64,000 nt of DNA from Populus alba (Eukaryota; Streptophyta; Magnoliopsida; Malpighiales; Salicaceae): positions 5,463,501 to 5,527,500 of the forward strand of contig NC_133289.1 in assembly GCF_005239225.2 (NCBI RefSeq), in the 5' to 3' direction. A program made the position numbers and the translations under genes. The notes under the pieces are model-generated. The model saw nothing but the letters and a program-made list of their open reading frames with translations. It was not told the origin of the DNA and made no database searches. This document shows positions 11,793-21,500 of the stretch, one piece after another; the stretch's first letter is position 1; the number at the start of each line of letters is the position of its first letter.

Positions 11793-12482
11793 TGTAAGAA
11801 TATTTCCCGTAGAGTGGCCGATGTATTAACGGTCCGATCATTAAAGTTCAAGTTCTTTGTAAAGTCTACGGATTCTAATACGTTAAAGCGAAACTGTGAT
11901 GGATCGGTCTCAATAAACGAGTATTAGAATGGGTACGTTGAGACCCTCTCCTCTAACCATAAAATAACATACATTCTCATAAGGTTGTATACATACATAT
12001 ATTGATGGTTTTAAATATTTATATGTGTATAAAATAAAGTTATGGAATTAAAGCAATGTCTTTAATGTCATTTAATTAAAAGACACAAACCCTCCTTCCT
12101 ATTGAGAGACACCCATTCGATGGGTATAAGAAAGGAAGGGGTAAGGAGTTTTGGGTGGTTATTTTTTTTTTTTGGGTTCATTTGTGTCATAAAAGAATAA
12201 CATAAAGAAAAGAGAACAAAAAAAAGAAAACCGTAAAGGAAATCCCTCTCCATCAAAGGGATTGAGAAAAGAAGAAGGTGTAGAGGAGAAGATCAACAAA
12301 GTGATTATAAAAGGATTCTATGCAGCAATTCAAGTGCAAAATGGATAACGGTAAGTTCTAAATTTTCCATTGTTCTAGATTAGAAGGTTTTCATCATTAA
12401 TATAAAAGTCTTGTGAGATTAAATGGTCTATTGATTTGGGGATAGATTTCATAAATAGAAATCATTAAAGAAGTTATTTATA
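11793..12482 (+). mobile_element. Copia 5' LTR
   Basis: The LTR begins TGTAAGAATA and ends TTATTTATA, 690 bp. It is followed after two bases by a Met-tRNA primer binding site. It is preceded by GATAA (11788-11792), the same five bases that follow the other LTR at 16917-16921, so the boundaries rest on a matching 5 bp target duplication. The 3' terminus TA instead of CA is unusual and is present in both LTRs. The insertion point is MYB intron 2. Confidence 0.82.
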
Positions 12483-12484
12483 TG

Positions 12485-12496
12485 TGGTATCAGAGC
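12485..12496 (+). promoter_or_regulatory. Retrotransposon primer binding site (initiator tRNA-Met)
   Basis: TGGTATCAGAGC is the standard plant Copia primer binding site, complementary to the 3' end of initiator tRNA-Met. It lies two bases after the LTR, which fixes both orientation and the LTR 3' edge. Confidence 0.93.
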
Positions 12497-12869
12497 CTAA
12501 TAGAACCCATTAATCTCCCATTAAAGGATTGATGATGAAAACATTGATAAATTGAAATGTATGAAAACAATTATATCAATGTGTAGAGGCTGAGATTATC
12601 TTTCCAACGGTATATTATATGTTAAAATCCATTAAGTAGATCAAAAGTTATGATTTTTTAAAATTTCTGGTTTTAATGGTGGTTTTCGTCATAGATGACG
12701 ATGAACAGTAACCGAAAAAAAATAATAAATAAATTTAAAAGCTTATTAAAAGGAGTTCATATTACGTATAACTTGTTAATCACCACAGTGATCTGGTTAT
12801 ATTTAATGTGACGGTAAAGTAAAGATTCATAATTGATCATGATTAAATGATGCTTAAATGACATGAAAG

Positions 12870-13132
12870 GTTTCGATTGATCAATTAATTACTTAATATA
12901 TCCTAGGAGATCACCCACAGGTGGATCATTGGGTGTAATGAGTAACGCCTAAAGTATTAATCATTTATGCTACGGTCGATAATGTGTATACCCACAGGTA
13001 GCATTGTTATCGGTTGTATGTATGACTTGATTAATTATTAAAGAAAATCTAAACAAGCATCATGTAAAGTGTATGTATTTATGTATTGCCCATAGGTTGC
13101 TTAAATACATACAAGTAAAGTGTTTAGATTTT
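12870..13132 (+). other. Structured Copia leader: three stem-loops with a shared CCCAYAGG apex
   Basis: Three hairpins follow one another just before gag. Hairpin 1 has GATCACC/GGTGGATC around CACA (12909-12927). Hairpin 2 has CGATAATG/CATTGTTATCG with inner TACC/GGTA around CACA (12977-13012). Hairpin 3 has GTATGTATTTA/TAAATACATAC (13071-13112) inside AAAATCTAAACA/TGTTTAGATTTT (13044-13132). Each apex carries CCCACAGG or CCCATAGG. Outer arms also pair, for example TTAATCA/TGATTAA for hairpin 2. The last stem ends 8 bases before the gag ATG. Function is unknown. Confidence 0.7.
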
Positions 13133-13140
13133 ATTGGTTG

Positions 13141-13755
13141 ATGAATCTATTAAAGTTTCAAAGCACTAACGGTAAGCACGTTGAAAATTTTGCAGCTTCA
13201 TCAAGTTTGTTTGCTTCTGCAAATTCTGTGGTAAAGTTTAATGGACTCAACTATGAGGAATGGTCTGAACAGATAAGGTTTTCTTTGGGTGTAATATCCC
13301 TAGACCAAGCCATCCTCACGGATGAGGAGCCAGCAGCCATTACGGATGAGAGCTCAGAATTGGAAAAGTCTTGTTATGAGACGTGGGAGCGCTCTAACCG
13401 GTTGTGCCTGAACTTACTGAGGATGTCGATGGCGGAAAGTATAAAGCCATCTATGCCTAAAATAGAGAAAGCAAGGGAATTCATTCTGAAAATAAAGGAA
13501 CAATCCCAATCGGATGTGGCTGACAAATCGATTGTAGGCAGTCTAATGAGCGAGCTGACTACGAAGAGGTTCGATTGGTCTCAGACAATCCATGAACATG
13601 TCACGCACATGTCTAATCTGGCATCACGGTTGACGTTCATGGGGATGGAGGTGCATGAATCTTTCTTGGTTCAGTTTATCATTAACTCTCTGCCTCCAGA
13701 GTATGGCCAGTTCCAGGTGAATTACAACACCATAAAGGATAAATGGAACTTTTAG
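13141..13755 (+). CDS. Copia gag polyprotein, N-terminal part
   Basis: Gag forms the virus-like particle of the retrotransposon. The frame from ATG 13141 shows the plant copia gag signature (FNGLNYEEWSEQIRF, then LPPEYGQFQVNY). A longer reading from GTG at 13120 is possible but runs through the leader hairpin, so ATG 13141 is preferred. It ends at an in-frame TAG (13753-13755). Reading continues in the same frame beyond it, so gag and pol were once one frame. The stop is either a disabling mutation or a leaky amber codon. Confidence 0.85.
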   Translation: MNLLKFQSTNGKHVENFAASSSLFASANSVVKFNGLNYEEWSEQIRFSLGVISLDQAILTDEEPAAITDESSELEKSCYETWERSNRLCLNLLRMSMAESIKPSMPKIEKAREFILKIKEQSQSDVADKSIVGSLMSELTTKRFDWSQTIHEHVTHMSNLASRLTFMGMEVHESFLVQFIINSLPPEYGQFQVNYNTIKDKWNF

Positions 13756-13758
13756 GAA

Positions 13759-15492
13759 TTGAAGGCCATGCTCATACAGGAGGAGGCGAGGTTAAAAAAG
13801 CTGAAAAATCAAGTTGCACTCATCGCTGAACTAAACAAAGTCGGTAGCAGCTTTAAGAAACCAAGTATGAAGGACAAAAAGAAGGATAAGAGTATCTTCA
13901 AAGGACCTGAAAGTAAAATCCGTAAAGTGGTCAAGTGTTTCTTCTGCAAGAAGGAGGGACACATAAAGAAAGACTGTCCTAGAAGGAAGGCATGGTTTGA
14001 CAAGAAAGGTACACAACATTTATTTGTTTGTTCCGAATTAAATCTTGTAGAAGTGCCTAGAAATACTTGGTGGCTTGATTCTGGTGCATCTACTCATGTA
14101 TCTCATATTGAACAGGGATTCAGTACGATCCAGCCTTTAAAAGGAACTGAAAGTTATTTGTTCATGGGAAACAGGATGAAGGCACGGATAGTAGGCATTG
14201 GGACGTACAGATTGATCTTTGACACTAGTTGTTTTATAGTTCTTGAAAATTGTCTCTTTGTACCTGAATGTGCTAGAAATCTTGTTTCAGTAAGTAGGTT
14301 GGACGATTTAGGATTTGACTTTAAGATTGGACATGGTGTATTTTCTTTGTACCGAAAAGACTACTTTTATGGTAATGGTACTTTGGTTGATTCACTGTAC
14401 AGGTTTAATCTCGATAAAAGTTTTTCTGAATCTTTGTTTAATGTTGAGAATCAAGGAATTAAACGTAGTGCATCAAACGAAAAATCAGCACTCTTGTGGC
14501 ATAAAAGATTAGGTCACATATCTAAAGAAAGGATGACGAGGTTAATAAAGAAAGAATTATTACCTCCATTAGATTTTAGTGACTTAGATGTGTGTATAGA
14601 ATGCATTAAAGGAAAGCAAACCAAACACATCACAAAGAAACCCGCCACAAGGAGTAGTCAACTTTTAGAATTGATACACACGGATATTTGTGGCCCATTC
14701 GATGCTCCGTCATGGAGTGGTGAAAAATACTTTATCACTTTTATTGACGATTACTCACGTTATGGATACACTTATTTATTGCATGATAAAGCTGAGTCGG
14801 TGAATGTACTGAAATTATTCATTGATGAAGTGGAAAGACAATTAGAAAAGAAAGTGAAAGTAGTGAGATCGGATAGAGGTGGTGAGTTTTACGGTAGATT
14901 CACAGAAAGTGGACAATGTCCAGGTCCATTTGCAAAACTTCTAGAAAGTAAAGGCATTTGTGCGCAATACACAATGCCGGGAACACCTCAGCAGAATGGT
15001 GTAGCTGAAAGGCGTAACCGTACATTAATGGAAATGGTTAGGAGTATGTTAAGTAATTGCAAACTTCCCATGTCATTGTGGATATACGCATTAAAGACTA
15101 CGACGTATATATTAAACCGGGTTCCTAGTAAAGCGGTTCCAATGACACCATTTGAACTATTTAAAGGAAGGAAACCCAGTTTAAGACATTTACGTGTTTG
15201 GGGATGTCCAGCAGAAGTAAAGCCGTATAACTCACATGAAAAGAAATTAGACTCAAGGACGGTCAGTGGATATTTTATTGGCTATCCGGAAAAGTCTAAG
15301 GGATTTGTCTTTTACTGTCCTAGTCATAGTACGAGAATTGTTGAGACGGGTAATGCTAGGTTCATTGAAAATGGTGAAACTAGTGGGAGTTCAGAATCTA
15401 GGGGCATGAACATAAAAGAAATTCGGGTAGAAGATTCTTCAGGAAGAGTCACCGGCAAATTGCCTTACATCTGTTTGAAACATAATTTTAGG

Positions 15493-15495
<3 letters not shown>
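13759..15495 (+). CDS. Copia gag-pol remainder: zinc knuckle, protease, integrase (truncated, chimeric end)
   Basis: The frame continues from gag after one stop codon. Domains in order: CCHC zinc knuckle (CFFCKKEGHIKKDCP, ~residues 60-74), aspartic protease active site (WWLDSGASTHVSH, ~104-116), GAG-pre-integrase (LWHKRLGHIS), and the integrase core with HTDICGP, SDRGGEF and NGVAERRNRT giving the D,D-35-E triad. About 18 C-terminal residues after VEDSSG come from MYB flanking DNA, because the frame crosses the duplication junction at 15440. Reverse transcriptase and RNase H are missing. Codons show little decay apart from the gag stop, so the element is fairly young. Confidence 0.92.
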
Positions 15496-15529
<34 letters not shown>

Positions 15530-16916
15530 TCCATTGAATAATCCTCAACAGTGCATGAAATCGCACAGCTTTTCCTGTCCCACGGAGAGATCACATCCAT
15601 TACTTTTTAATTAGCAGCGATCATCTCAGGTGCGGGGTGCGGGGTCGTGCTTAGAGTCTGATATCGTAAACTGTGGCATGACCGATTGGGTGACCACCTG
15701 TAAATATGTCTCCTTACCAGTAGTCACCACCACAGCCTAATGATTCAAACATATCAAAGGAATCCCAGTAGGTTAGGAAAGGCTCATCTTCAAAGAAAAA
15801 GTTAGCATTGTTGTGTAGCAGCATTGGAGACTCTATGCAAGAGTTCATGCCCTGCGCATCTTGTTGTATCCATGCATCACTGATCACAGCACTTCTCTCT
15901 TCTTTCTCGTGGTTCTTCCCTTCCAATTCTTCAGTGCTGCCTATTGGACTCGTGTTGCAAGCGGGCTGAGAATTGCTTAGTGAACGGATTCTCTTGCTTC
16001 TGCACTGCTTCTTGGTGTGGTTGTCGTTCTGATCAGGTTTGGAGTCGATGGTTTTTCTTTTTCTTGAAGGGCATCTCTTGTTTAAATGGGTATTCCAGTA
16101 GTTTTTCACATCGTTGTCCGTCCGACCAGGAAGTCGACCGGCTATAAGTGACCACCTACAGGTAACATTGATAAATTTTTAGATAACATCTTCTAATCTG
16201 CATTGATGAAGGTTTGCAATGAGGATAATGTAAGAATATTTCCCGTAGAGTGGCCGATGTATTAACGGTCCGATCATTAAAGTTCAAGTTCTTTGTAAAG
16301 TCTACGGATTCTAATACGTTAAAGCGAAACTGTGATGGATCGGTCTCAATAAACGAGTATTAGAATGGGTACGTTGAGACCCTCTCCTCTAACCATAAAA
16401 TAACATACATTCTCATAAGGTTGTATACATACATATATTGATGGTTTTAAATATTTATATGTGTATAAAATAAAGTTATGGAATTAAAGCAATGTCTTTA
16501 ATGTCATTTAATTAAAAGACACAAACCCTCCTTCCTATTGAGAGACACCCATTCGATGGGTATAAGAAAGGAAGGGGTAAGGAGTTTTGGGTGGTTATTT
16601 TTTTTTTGGGTTCATTTGTGTCATAAAAGAATAACATAAAGAAAGAGAACAAAAGAAAAGAAAACCGTAAAGGAAATCCCTCTCCATCAAAGGGATTGAG
16701 AAAAAAAGAAGGTGTAGAGGAGAAGATCAACAAAGTGATTATAAAAGGATTCTATGCAGCAATTCAAGTGCAAAATGGATAACGGTAAGTTCTAAATTTT
16801 CCATTGTTCTAGATTAGAAGGTTTTCATCATCAATATAAAAGTCTTTTAAGATTAAATGGTCTATTGATTTGGGGATAGATTTCATAAATAGAAATCATT
16901 AAAGAAGTTATTTATA
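15440..16916. repeat. Segmental duplication copy B (MYB 3' end + intron part + LTR)
   Basis: This is the second copy of the 10987-12482 block, 1,477 bp. Its left edge is fused into the Copia pol frame at CAGGAAGAGTCACC. Its right edge is the end of an LTR, followed directly by GATAA and MYB exon 2. It contains the functional MYB exon 3. An AT microsatellite starts at 15494. Confidence 0.9.
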
Positions 16917-17319
16917 GATAACACCAAGAACTGACCGGTTGCCAAGAAGCTTATGCATTCTAATTATCATGTCTTCTTCCTCCTGGGACATCCCACCTCG
17001 TTTAATATTGGGTCTTAGATAATTCTTCCATCGTAATCTGCAACTCTTCCCACTTCTCATCAAACCTGCCAGTAAATAATTACGATACCGCATGCGACTT
17101 CAATTTTTAAAAAATATCAATCTAGACTTTAGGTAGACTAAGGTATCAAAATAACTAGACCTTTACAATCTAATATGCAATAGATAGAGCTACGCACCTG
17201 ATCTCTTAGACAAAGTTGACCAGTTGCCTTCACCATGAGTCTCTACATGTGTTTTCAGGATCAAGTCCTCCTCTGGTTTCCACAAACCTTTCTTGAATTC
17301 AGGCTCTGCTCCTTTGCTT

Positions 17320-17324
<5 letters not shown>
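15714..17324 (-). CDS. MYB82: R2R3-MYB transcription factor, MYB82-like
   Basis: Three exons on the minus strand join in phase: 17324-17198, 17065-16936 and 16155-15714, giving 232 residues. Exon junctions are at the classic R2R3-MYB positions. R2 begins [20 protein letters not shown] and ends [16 protein letters not shown]3 runs from [25 protein letters not shown] split at the R|W codon, then [23 protein letters not shown]. The closest relative I recall is Arabidopsis MYB82, a trichome regulator; MESKGAEPE and the whole R2/R3 agree with it. Intron 2 (16156-16935) now holds an LTR antisense to the gene; without it the intron would be about 90 bases. The C-terminus ([11 protein letters not shown]) is acidic and aromatic. 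The gene appears intact, though expression with the LTR is untested. Confidence 0.9.
16229..16916 (+). mobile_element. Second Copia LTR, inside MYB intron 2
   Basis: This 688 bp LTR starts TGTAAGAATA and ends TTATTTATA like the first. GATAA precedes it (16224-16228) and follows it (16917-16921), which alone would look like a solo LTR with its target duplication. No retrotransposon internal DNA adjoins it on the left; MYB intron and exon 3 do. A handful of substitutions and short indels separate it from the first LTR. Confidence 0.85.

Positions 17325-17353
<29 letters not shown>
17324..17353. repeat. (TC)n/(GA)n microsatellite in the MYB 5' leader
   Basis: About 15 TC units directly precede the MYB start codon on the plus strand, so the transcript leader would be GA-rich. 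GA-rich 5' leaders are common in plant genes. Confidence 0.9.
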
Positions 17354-17356
<3 letters not shown>

Positions 17357-18525
17357 GAAAAATAATTGGTGGCAGAGAATTGTGAAGGAGAAAGGCTTAT
17401 GTAGTAATTAGATTTAACAAGTGTGGATGTCATGTCACTATCTACCAGTAAGTTGCAAGCTCCCCACGTGCATAGACAAAAAACACAGTGACTTAACATT
17501 AGAATCCCAAAATGACACCAGGGCCATGTACATTTTGCTTCACTTTAGCTTTTCCTTCGCATTGCCACGCTGTAAAAATCAAAGCTAATCACAGTTCCAC
17601 TTTCGCAATAAGAGTGGAAAGGACCCATTTAACCGGAAGCAGGAACTGGGAAGTGCAAGCATACGACACCTATGCCTCCTCCTCCTTAATGTCTTTTTTT
17701 GTTTTTTTGTGTGTAGTAACGTCAAGATACCAAACAGTCGCATGTCATTATTTAGCTATTTCCGTGCGTCTTGAACATGGAACACTGATCCCTCTTAGGT
17801 TTAAAATTGAACTTGCTGTTTTCAAGAGAACCTCGTAATGGTTAAGACTTGAGATTTCGCTAGAGATCTTGCGGTTAAACCCAAGAGATTTAAAGAATGA
17901 GAGAGAGTCATGATCCCCTTTGTGTAGCTCATCATTCACGTGACATGATGTTGAACAAATAATATATAATAATAAAAAAATCACCATTCTAATCATAATG
18001 GTTACATAAGCTAATCTGTGCCCTAATCCCATTTCCATTCATGAAATCTCGGGATTAAAAAAGTAGATATTTCTAAACTAGCAAGCTAGATTTTGACGGG
18101 GTTGGTCAGAGAAACACCAGAGAGTTATGCACAAGAGAAAGAAATGCCAGGCACTATGAATTAACAACATCAAGCATGGCGACAGAAGTGTGAAGGCATG
18201 TGATGACAAGTGGCTAAGTTTCACCAAGAGCCTGTGCTTCTGCCACGTACAGGGCTAGTTTATGATTTGCAAAAGGACACATACCCAAAGAAAACATATT
18301 ATCAAATCTCTCCCAATGTGAATTGGAGTTCACATCACTTGGAACTCGCGAAGGTGACGACATCCCTTTCCAATCAACACTCACCTTTCAATATATTAGG
18401 CTCTTTTAATTGTCATTTAGCTTCAAAAGCATGCTATTTTGTTACAGGACAGCTTCAAATTAATCCGCCAACTATTCATTAATTTAACCGTTATAATTTC
18501 TCAGTTAGCTCTCTAAATATATGAT

Positions 18526-18529
<4 letters not shown>
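17354..18529. other. Upstream region of the MYB gene
   Basis: This less AT-rich block should contain the MYB promoter on the minus strand. No convincing TATA box or known gene was found. Open frames of 90-108 codons occur (for example 17512-17838), but they lack family similarity. Confidence 0.4.

Positions 18530-18559
<30 letters not shown>
18530..18559. repeat. (TA)n microsatellite
   Basis: An uninterrupted TA run of about 30 bases starts the strongly AT-rich spacer. Confidence 0.9.
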
Positions 18560-18561
<2 letters not shown>

Positions 18562-21500
18562 CGAGATAAATTTGAATTGAAGTTTTAAATTAAATTTCAA
18601 AATATTTATAATTTATAACACATTGATTGATATAACCATCTAAAAAAACTTATTTATTTGAATAGTATCGACTTTGCATGAATAAGATTTGGTTAAATGA
18701 TTGCTTTAAATTTTACTTTAATTTTATTTTATTTTTTTTATTTCTGCAACCGACTTAATCATTGTAGACAATAGAATATGTGTTCACGAGTTATTTTTAT
18801 CCCGAACAATGTTACTTTACCAAAATAATTAAAATCCCACTCTAACAATTTGATGATTCTCCTCATCTTAATATTTGTTTTCTCTTAAAATGAGTCCTCG
18901 CATGATTTTGTTCTCTAATGTGATATCCATGCTCTTTCTTCCATGTGTAAAGTCGTCTATCGGTCATTCTCAGCACTAAAAGTTGATTTATGGGCCCACA
19001 ACCATCACATAAAATTGCCGTTTAGTCCATCCAATGCAACTCAAAAGGGAATTCAACCACTGGGGGTGATGAAGAAATTAAAATGAGAAAGTTATGGTTA
19101 GATTAATTATTAGACAATAAAAAACATTGGTCTTTATTTTTTATGACAAACATGATCTAGGAAGTATTATGATTTTAAAAATAAGTTTTAAAAGATATTT
19201 TTATTTGTGTTTTTAAGAAATAAATTTTTAAAAATATATATTTGGTTAAAATTATTGTGAAATAAATTTTTATATATAAAATAAGTAAAAAGCAGGTCTG
19301 CATGAATAAATTAAAAATTATACTATTTTAACTTCTATAAAACTAAAATTAAAAAAACACAATTATAAATAAAACCCTTGAAAAATATAAATTATTTGAC
19401 TAACTAAAAGAACACAAACTATCACATCACCGAAACAATGATTTTCAAACACCAAAAAAACCATGACTAAATAATTCATGTGGAAGGAAAGTTATTGTCT
19501 TGTTGTAGACTTGCTTTTTTTAGTCATTTATCATCATCTAAAACCACCTCACGTCCCCTTCTGTCCCCTTAAAAAAGCTAGAAAACAAACACTTTCCATG
19601 GAATATGACAAATTTAGGACGACAATCTATGCAGTGGATATATGCTTTTACAGGGATATTATCTGTGTTTTGTTTTACTATCTAATATTTTTTTAAAAAA
19701 TATATTTTTTTTATTTAAAATTATATTAAAATATTTTTAATTTCAACACGTAAAAATAATTAAAAATTAATAATAAAAAAAACATTACTTTAATATATTT
19801 TCATACTAAAATGTTTTTTTTAAAAAGACAAATTCAAATATGGTTCCTAAAACAAAAGACAAGCAGTGAAAACAAGATTTAATGCTAATCTTACAATTTT
19901 TATAATGTTAGCTGGTTAATGTGAGTATGTGACGGCGTGAATTATTTTTTTGAAATTTATTTTTATTTTATTATATGATAACTATAATAGATATTCATAA
20001 ATTATATAAAAGAGAGAAAAATTAAAATCTAAGTTTCCTTTTTTTATTCATGTTTTTATATTGTTTTAACAAAATATGTATTTTTTAAAAAAAAAACTAA
20101 ATATAATTAATATAAATATTCATAAAAACTTCAATTGATTTTCATTAAGGAAAAAAAAAAATTTAATCAAGATTCCATTTCCTTTTTCATATAATTGTTT
20201 TTAAAAAAGCCATTAAATTTAGTGTACATAACCTTTTTTTTTTCCTTCCCTCTCTTATATTTTGACATTCATGCTTGGCATTTAAAATTTCAAGTAGTCC
20301 TCTTAGTTAAGGATTTTTTAGTATTAGTTCTCATTCTAACTCTTTTGTAAGTTTAACATATGAGTCATACTATTATTATTACTATTATATTATTATTATT
20401 ATAAGTAAAGCTAAAATATGTGGAAAATCTACTGTAAATCTCCTCACAAGACATTATAGATAGATTATTTACAATGTTTTTTTTATACTAATTTATTAAG
20501 GGAATGACGAGATTGAAAAATAAAAAATCAAAGTAAAAAAAAAAAAAAGAGATGAAATGGGTGACTTATTCAAATTTTATGATGAAAAACCTATTTTTTT
20601 CTTTGAAAACAAAACTAAGAAAGGATGTTATTAGGATAATTTAGTAATTTCAAAATAATCCATTTATTATTCTAAAATTTAAGGGGCAATAACATCTTTT
20701 TGTTTTATAATGCACAATAGAATGGCCATTATACCCTTACATTCAAAATTCCTTAAAGCTTACGGTCAAGGCCATTATCCCCTAGATAACGAAGCAATGA
20801 TTTTTCATAAGAATAAGCCAAAACCCATAAAAATCATTCACTTTTTTAATGGCCAAGATGCTAAAAAAAAATCTTTTCTACAAAAATACCCAATCCATTA
20901 ATAAACATTTTACACCATAGAATATATATAAAAAAAAACAAAACATATTTAAATATATATATATATATAGAATTAAATATATTAAAATTATAATTTTCTG
21001 TTTTTATTAAATTTACAGGTTTTAGCATTTTATTTCTTAATTATAATTTTTTTCATTAAAAATATAGATGCACATGATTTAATTTTAACTAAATTGCAGT
21101 AATTTTTTATACTTTCAAAATAATCTTACCCTATTTTATATTAAATTTATTTAATTTTACATGAAAAAAAAAACATATTTCTTTATACTTTTAGGGTTTA
21201 AATAAAAACATAATATTCATTCAAGTATAAAACTAGAATTTGATTTATTTTTTAAATTTAAAATTTAAAATAAAGAGAGTCATGAGTAGCAATATCATAT
21301 ACTACTCGATTTTGAACTGTGTTATTTTTTATTTATTTAGTACAAATTCGGCACAAATTACCAAGGAGTAGTGCAGTACTACCTTTTCAGCTGGCGAGTC
21401 GATCGATCATCACTCTCCTTCGATTATGATAATATATGATTCCTTCGCTTTTGCATTGCTTTGCTAAAAACTTGCTGTTTCCAACTTTACTTCTAGCAGA

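Larger units (their letters stand above)
10987..12482. repeat. Segmental duplication copy A (MYB 3' end + intron part + LTR)
   Basis: This copy of 1,496 bp is nearly identical to 15440-16916. In plus order it holds MYB 3' flank with an AT microsatellite, MYB exon 3 (antisense), the start of MYB intron 2, and a full LTR. Differences from copy B are few: scattered substitutions, poly-T length, AT-run length, and three versus two units of GTGCGGG near 11188. The left edge shares CAGGAA and then AGTCACCGG with the other junction. Copy A lacks MYB exons 1-2. Confidence 0.9.
12483..15439 (+). mobile_element. Ty1/copia retrotransposon internal region, 3' half missing
   Basis: The order is primer binding site, structured leader, gag, zinc knuckle, protease, integrase. 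The pol frame then runs into duplicated MYB 3'-flank at 15440. Reverse transcriptase, RNase H and the polypurine tract are absent. Integrase before (missing) RT and the GAG-pre-integrase HLGH-type motif place it in Ty1/copia. The break lies in the linker just after integrase. The element cannot move by itself. Confidence 0.92.

Noticed and set aside
10987..12482. Reading the whole 1.48 kb direct repeat as a long LTR that captured a MYB exon
   Set aside because: The 5 bp GATAA duplication and the TG start place the LTR at 11793-12482. The rest of the repeat is continuous with the MYB gene in its native exon-intron order.
13120..13140. Gag start at 13120
   Set aside because: The codon there is GTG and lies inside the leader hairpin; the first ATG in frame is 13141.
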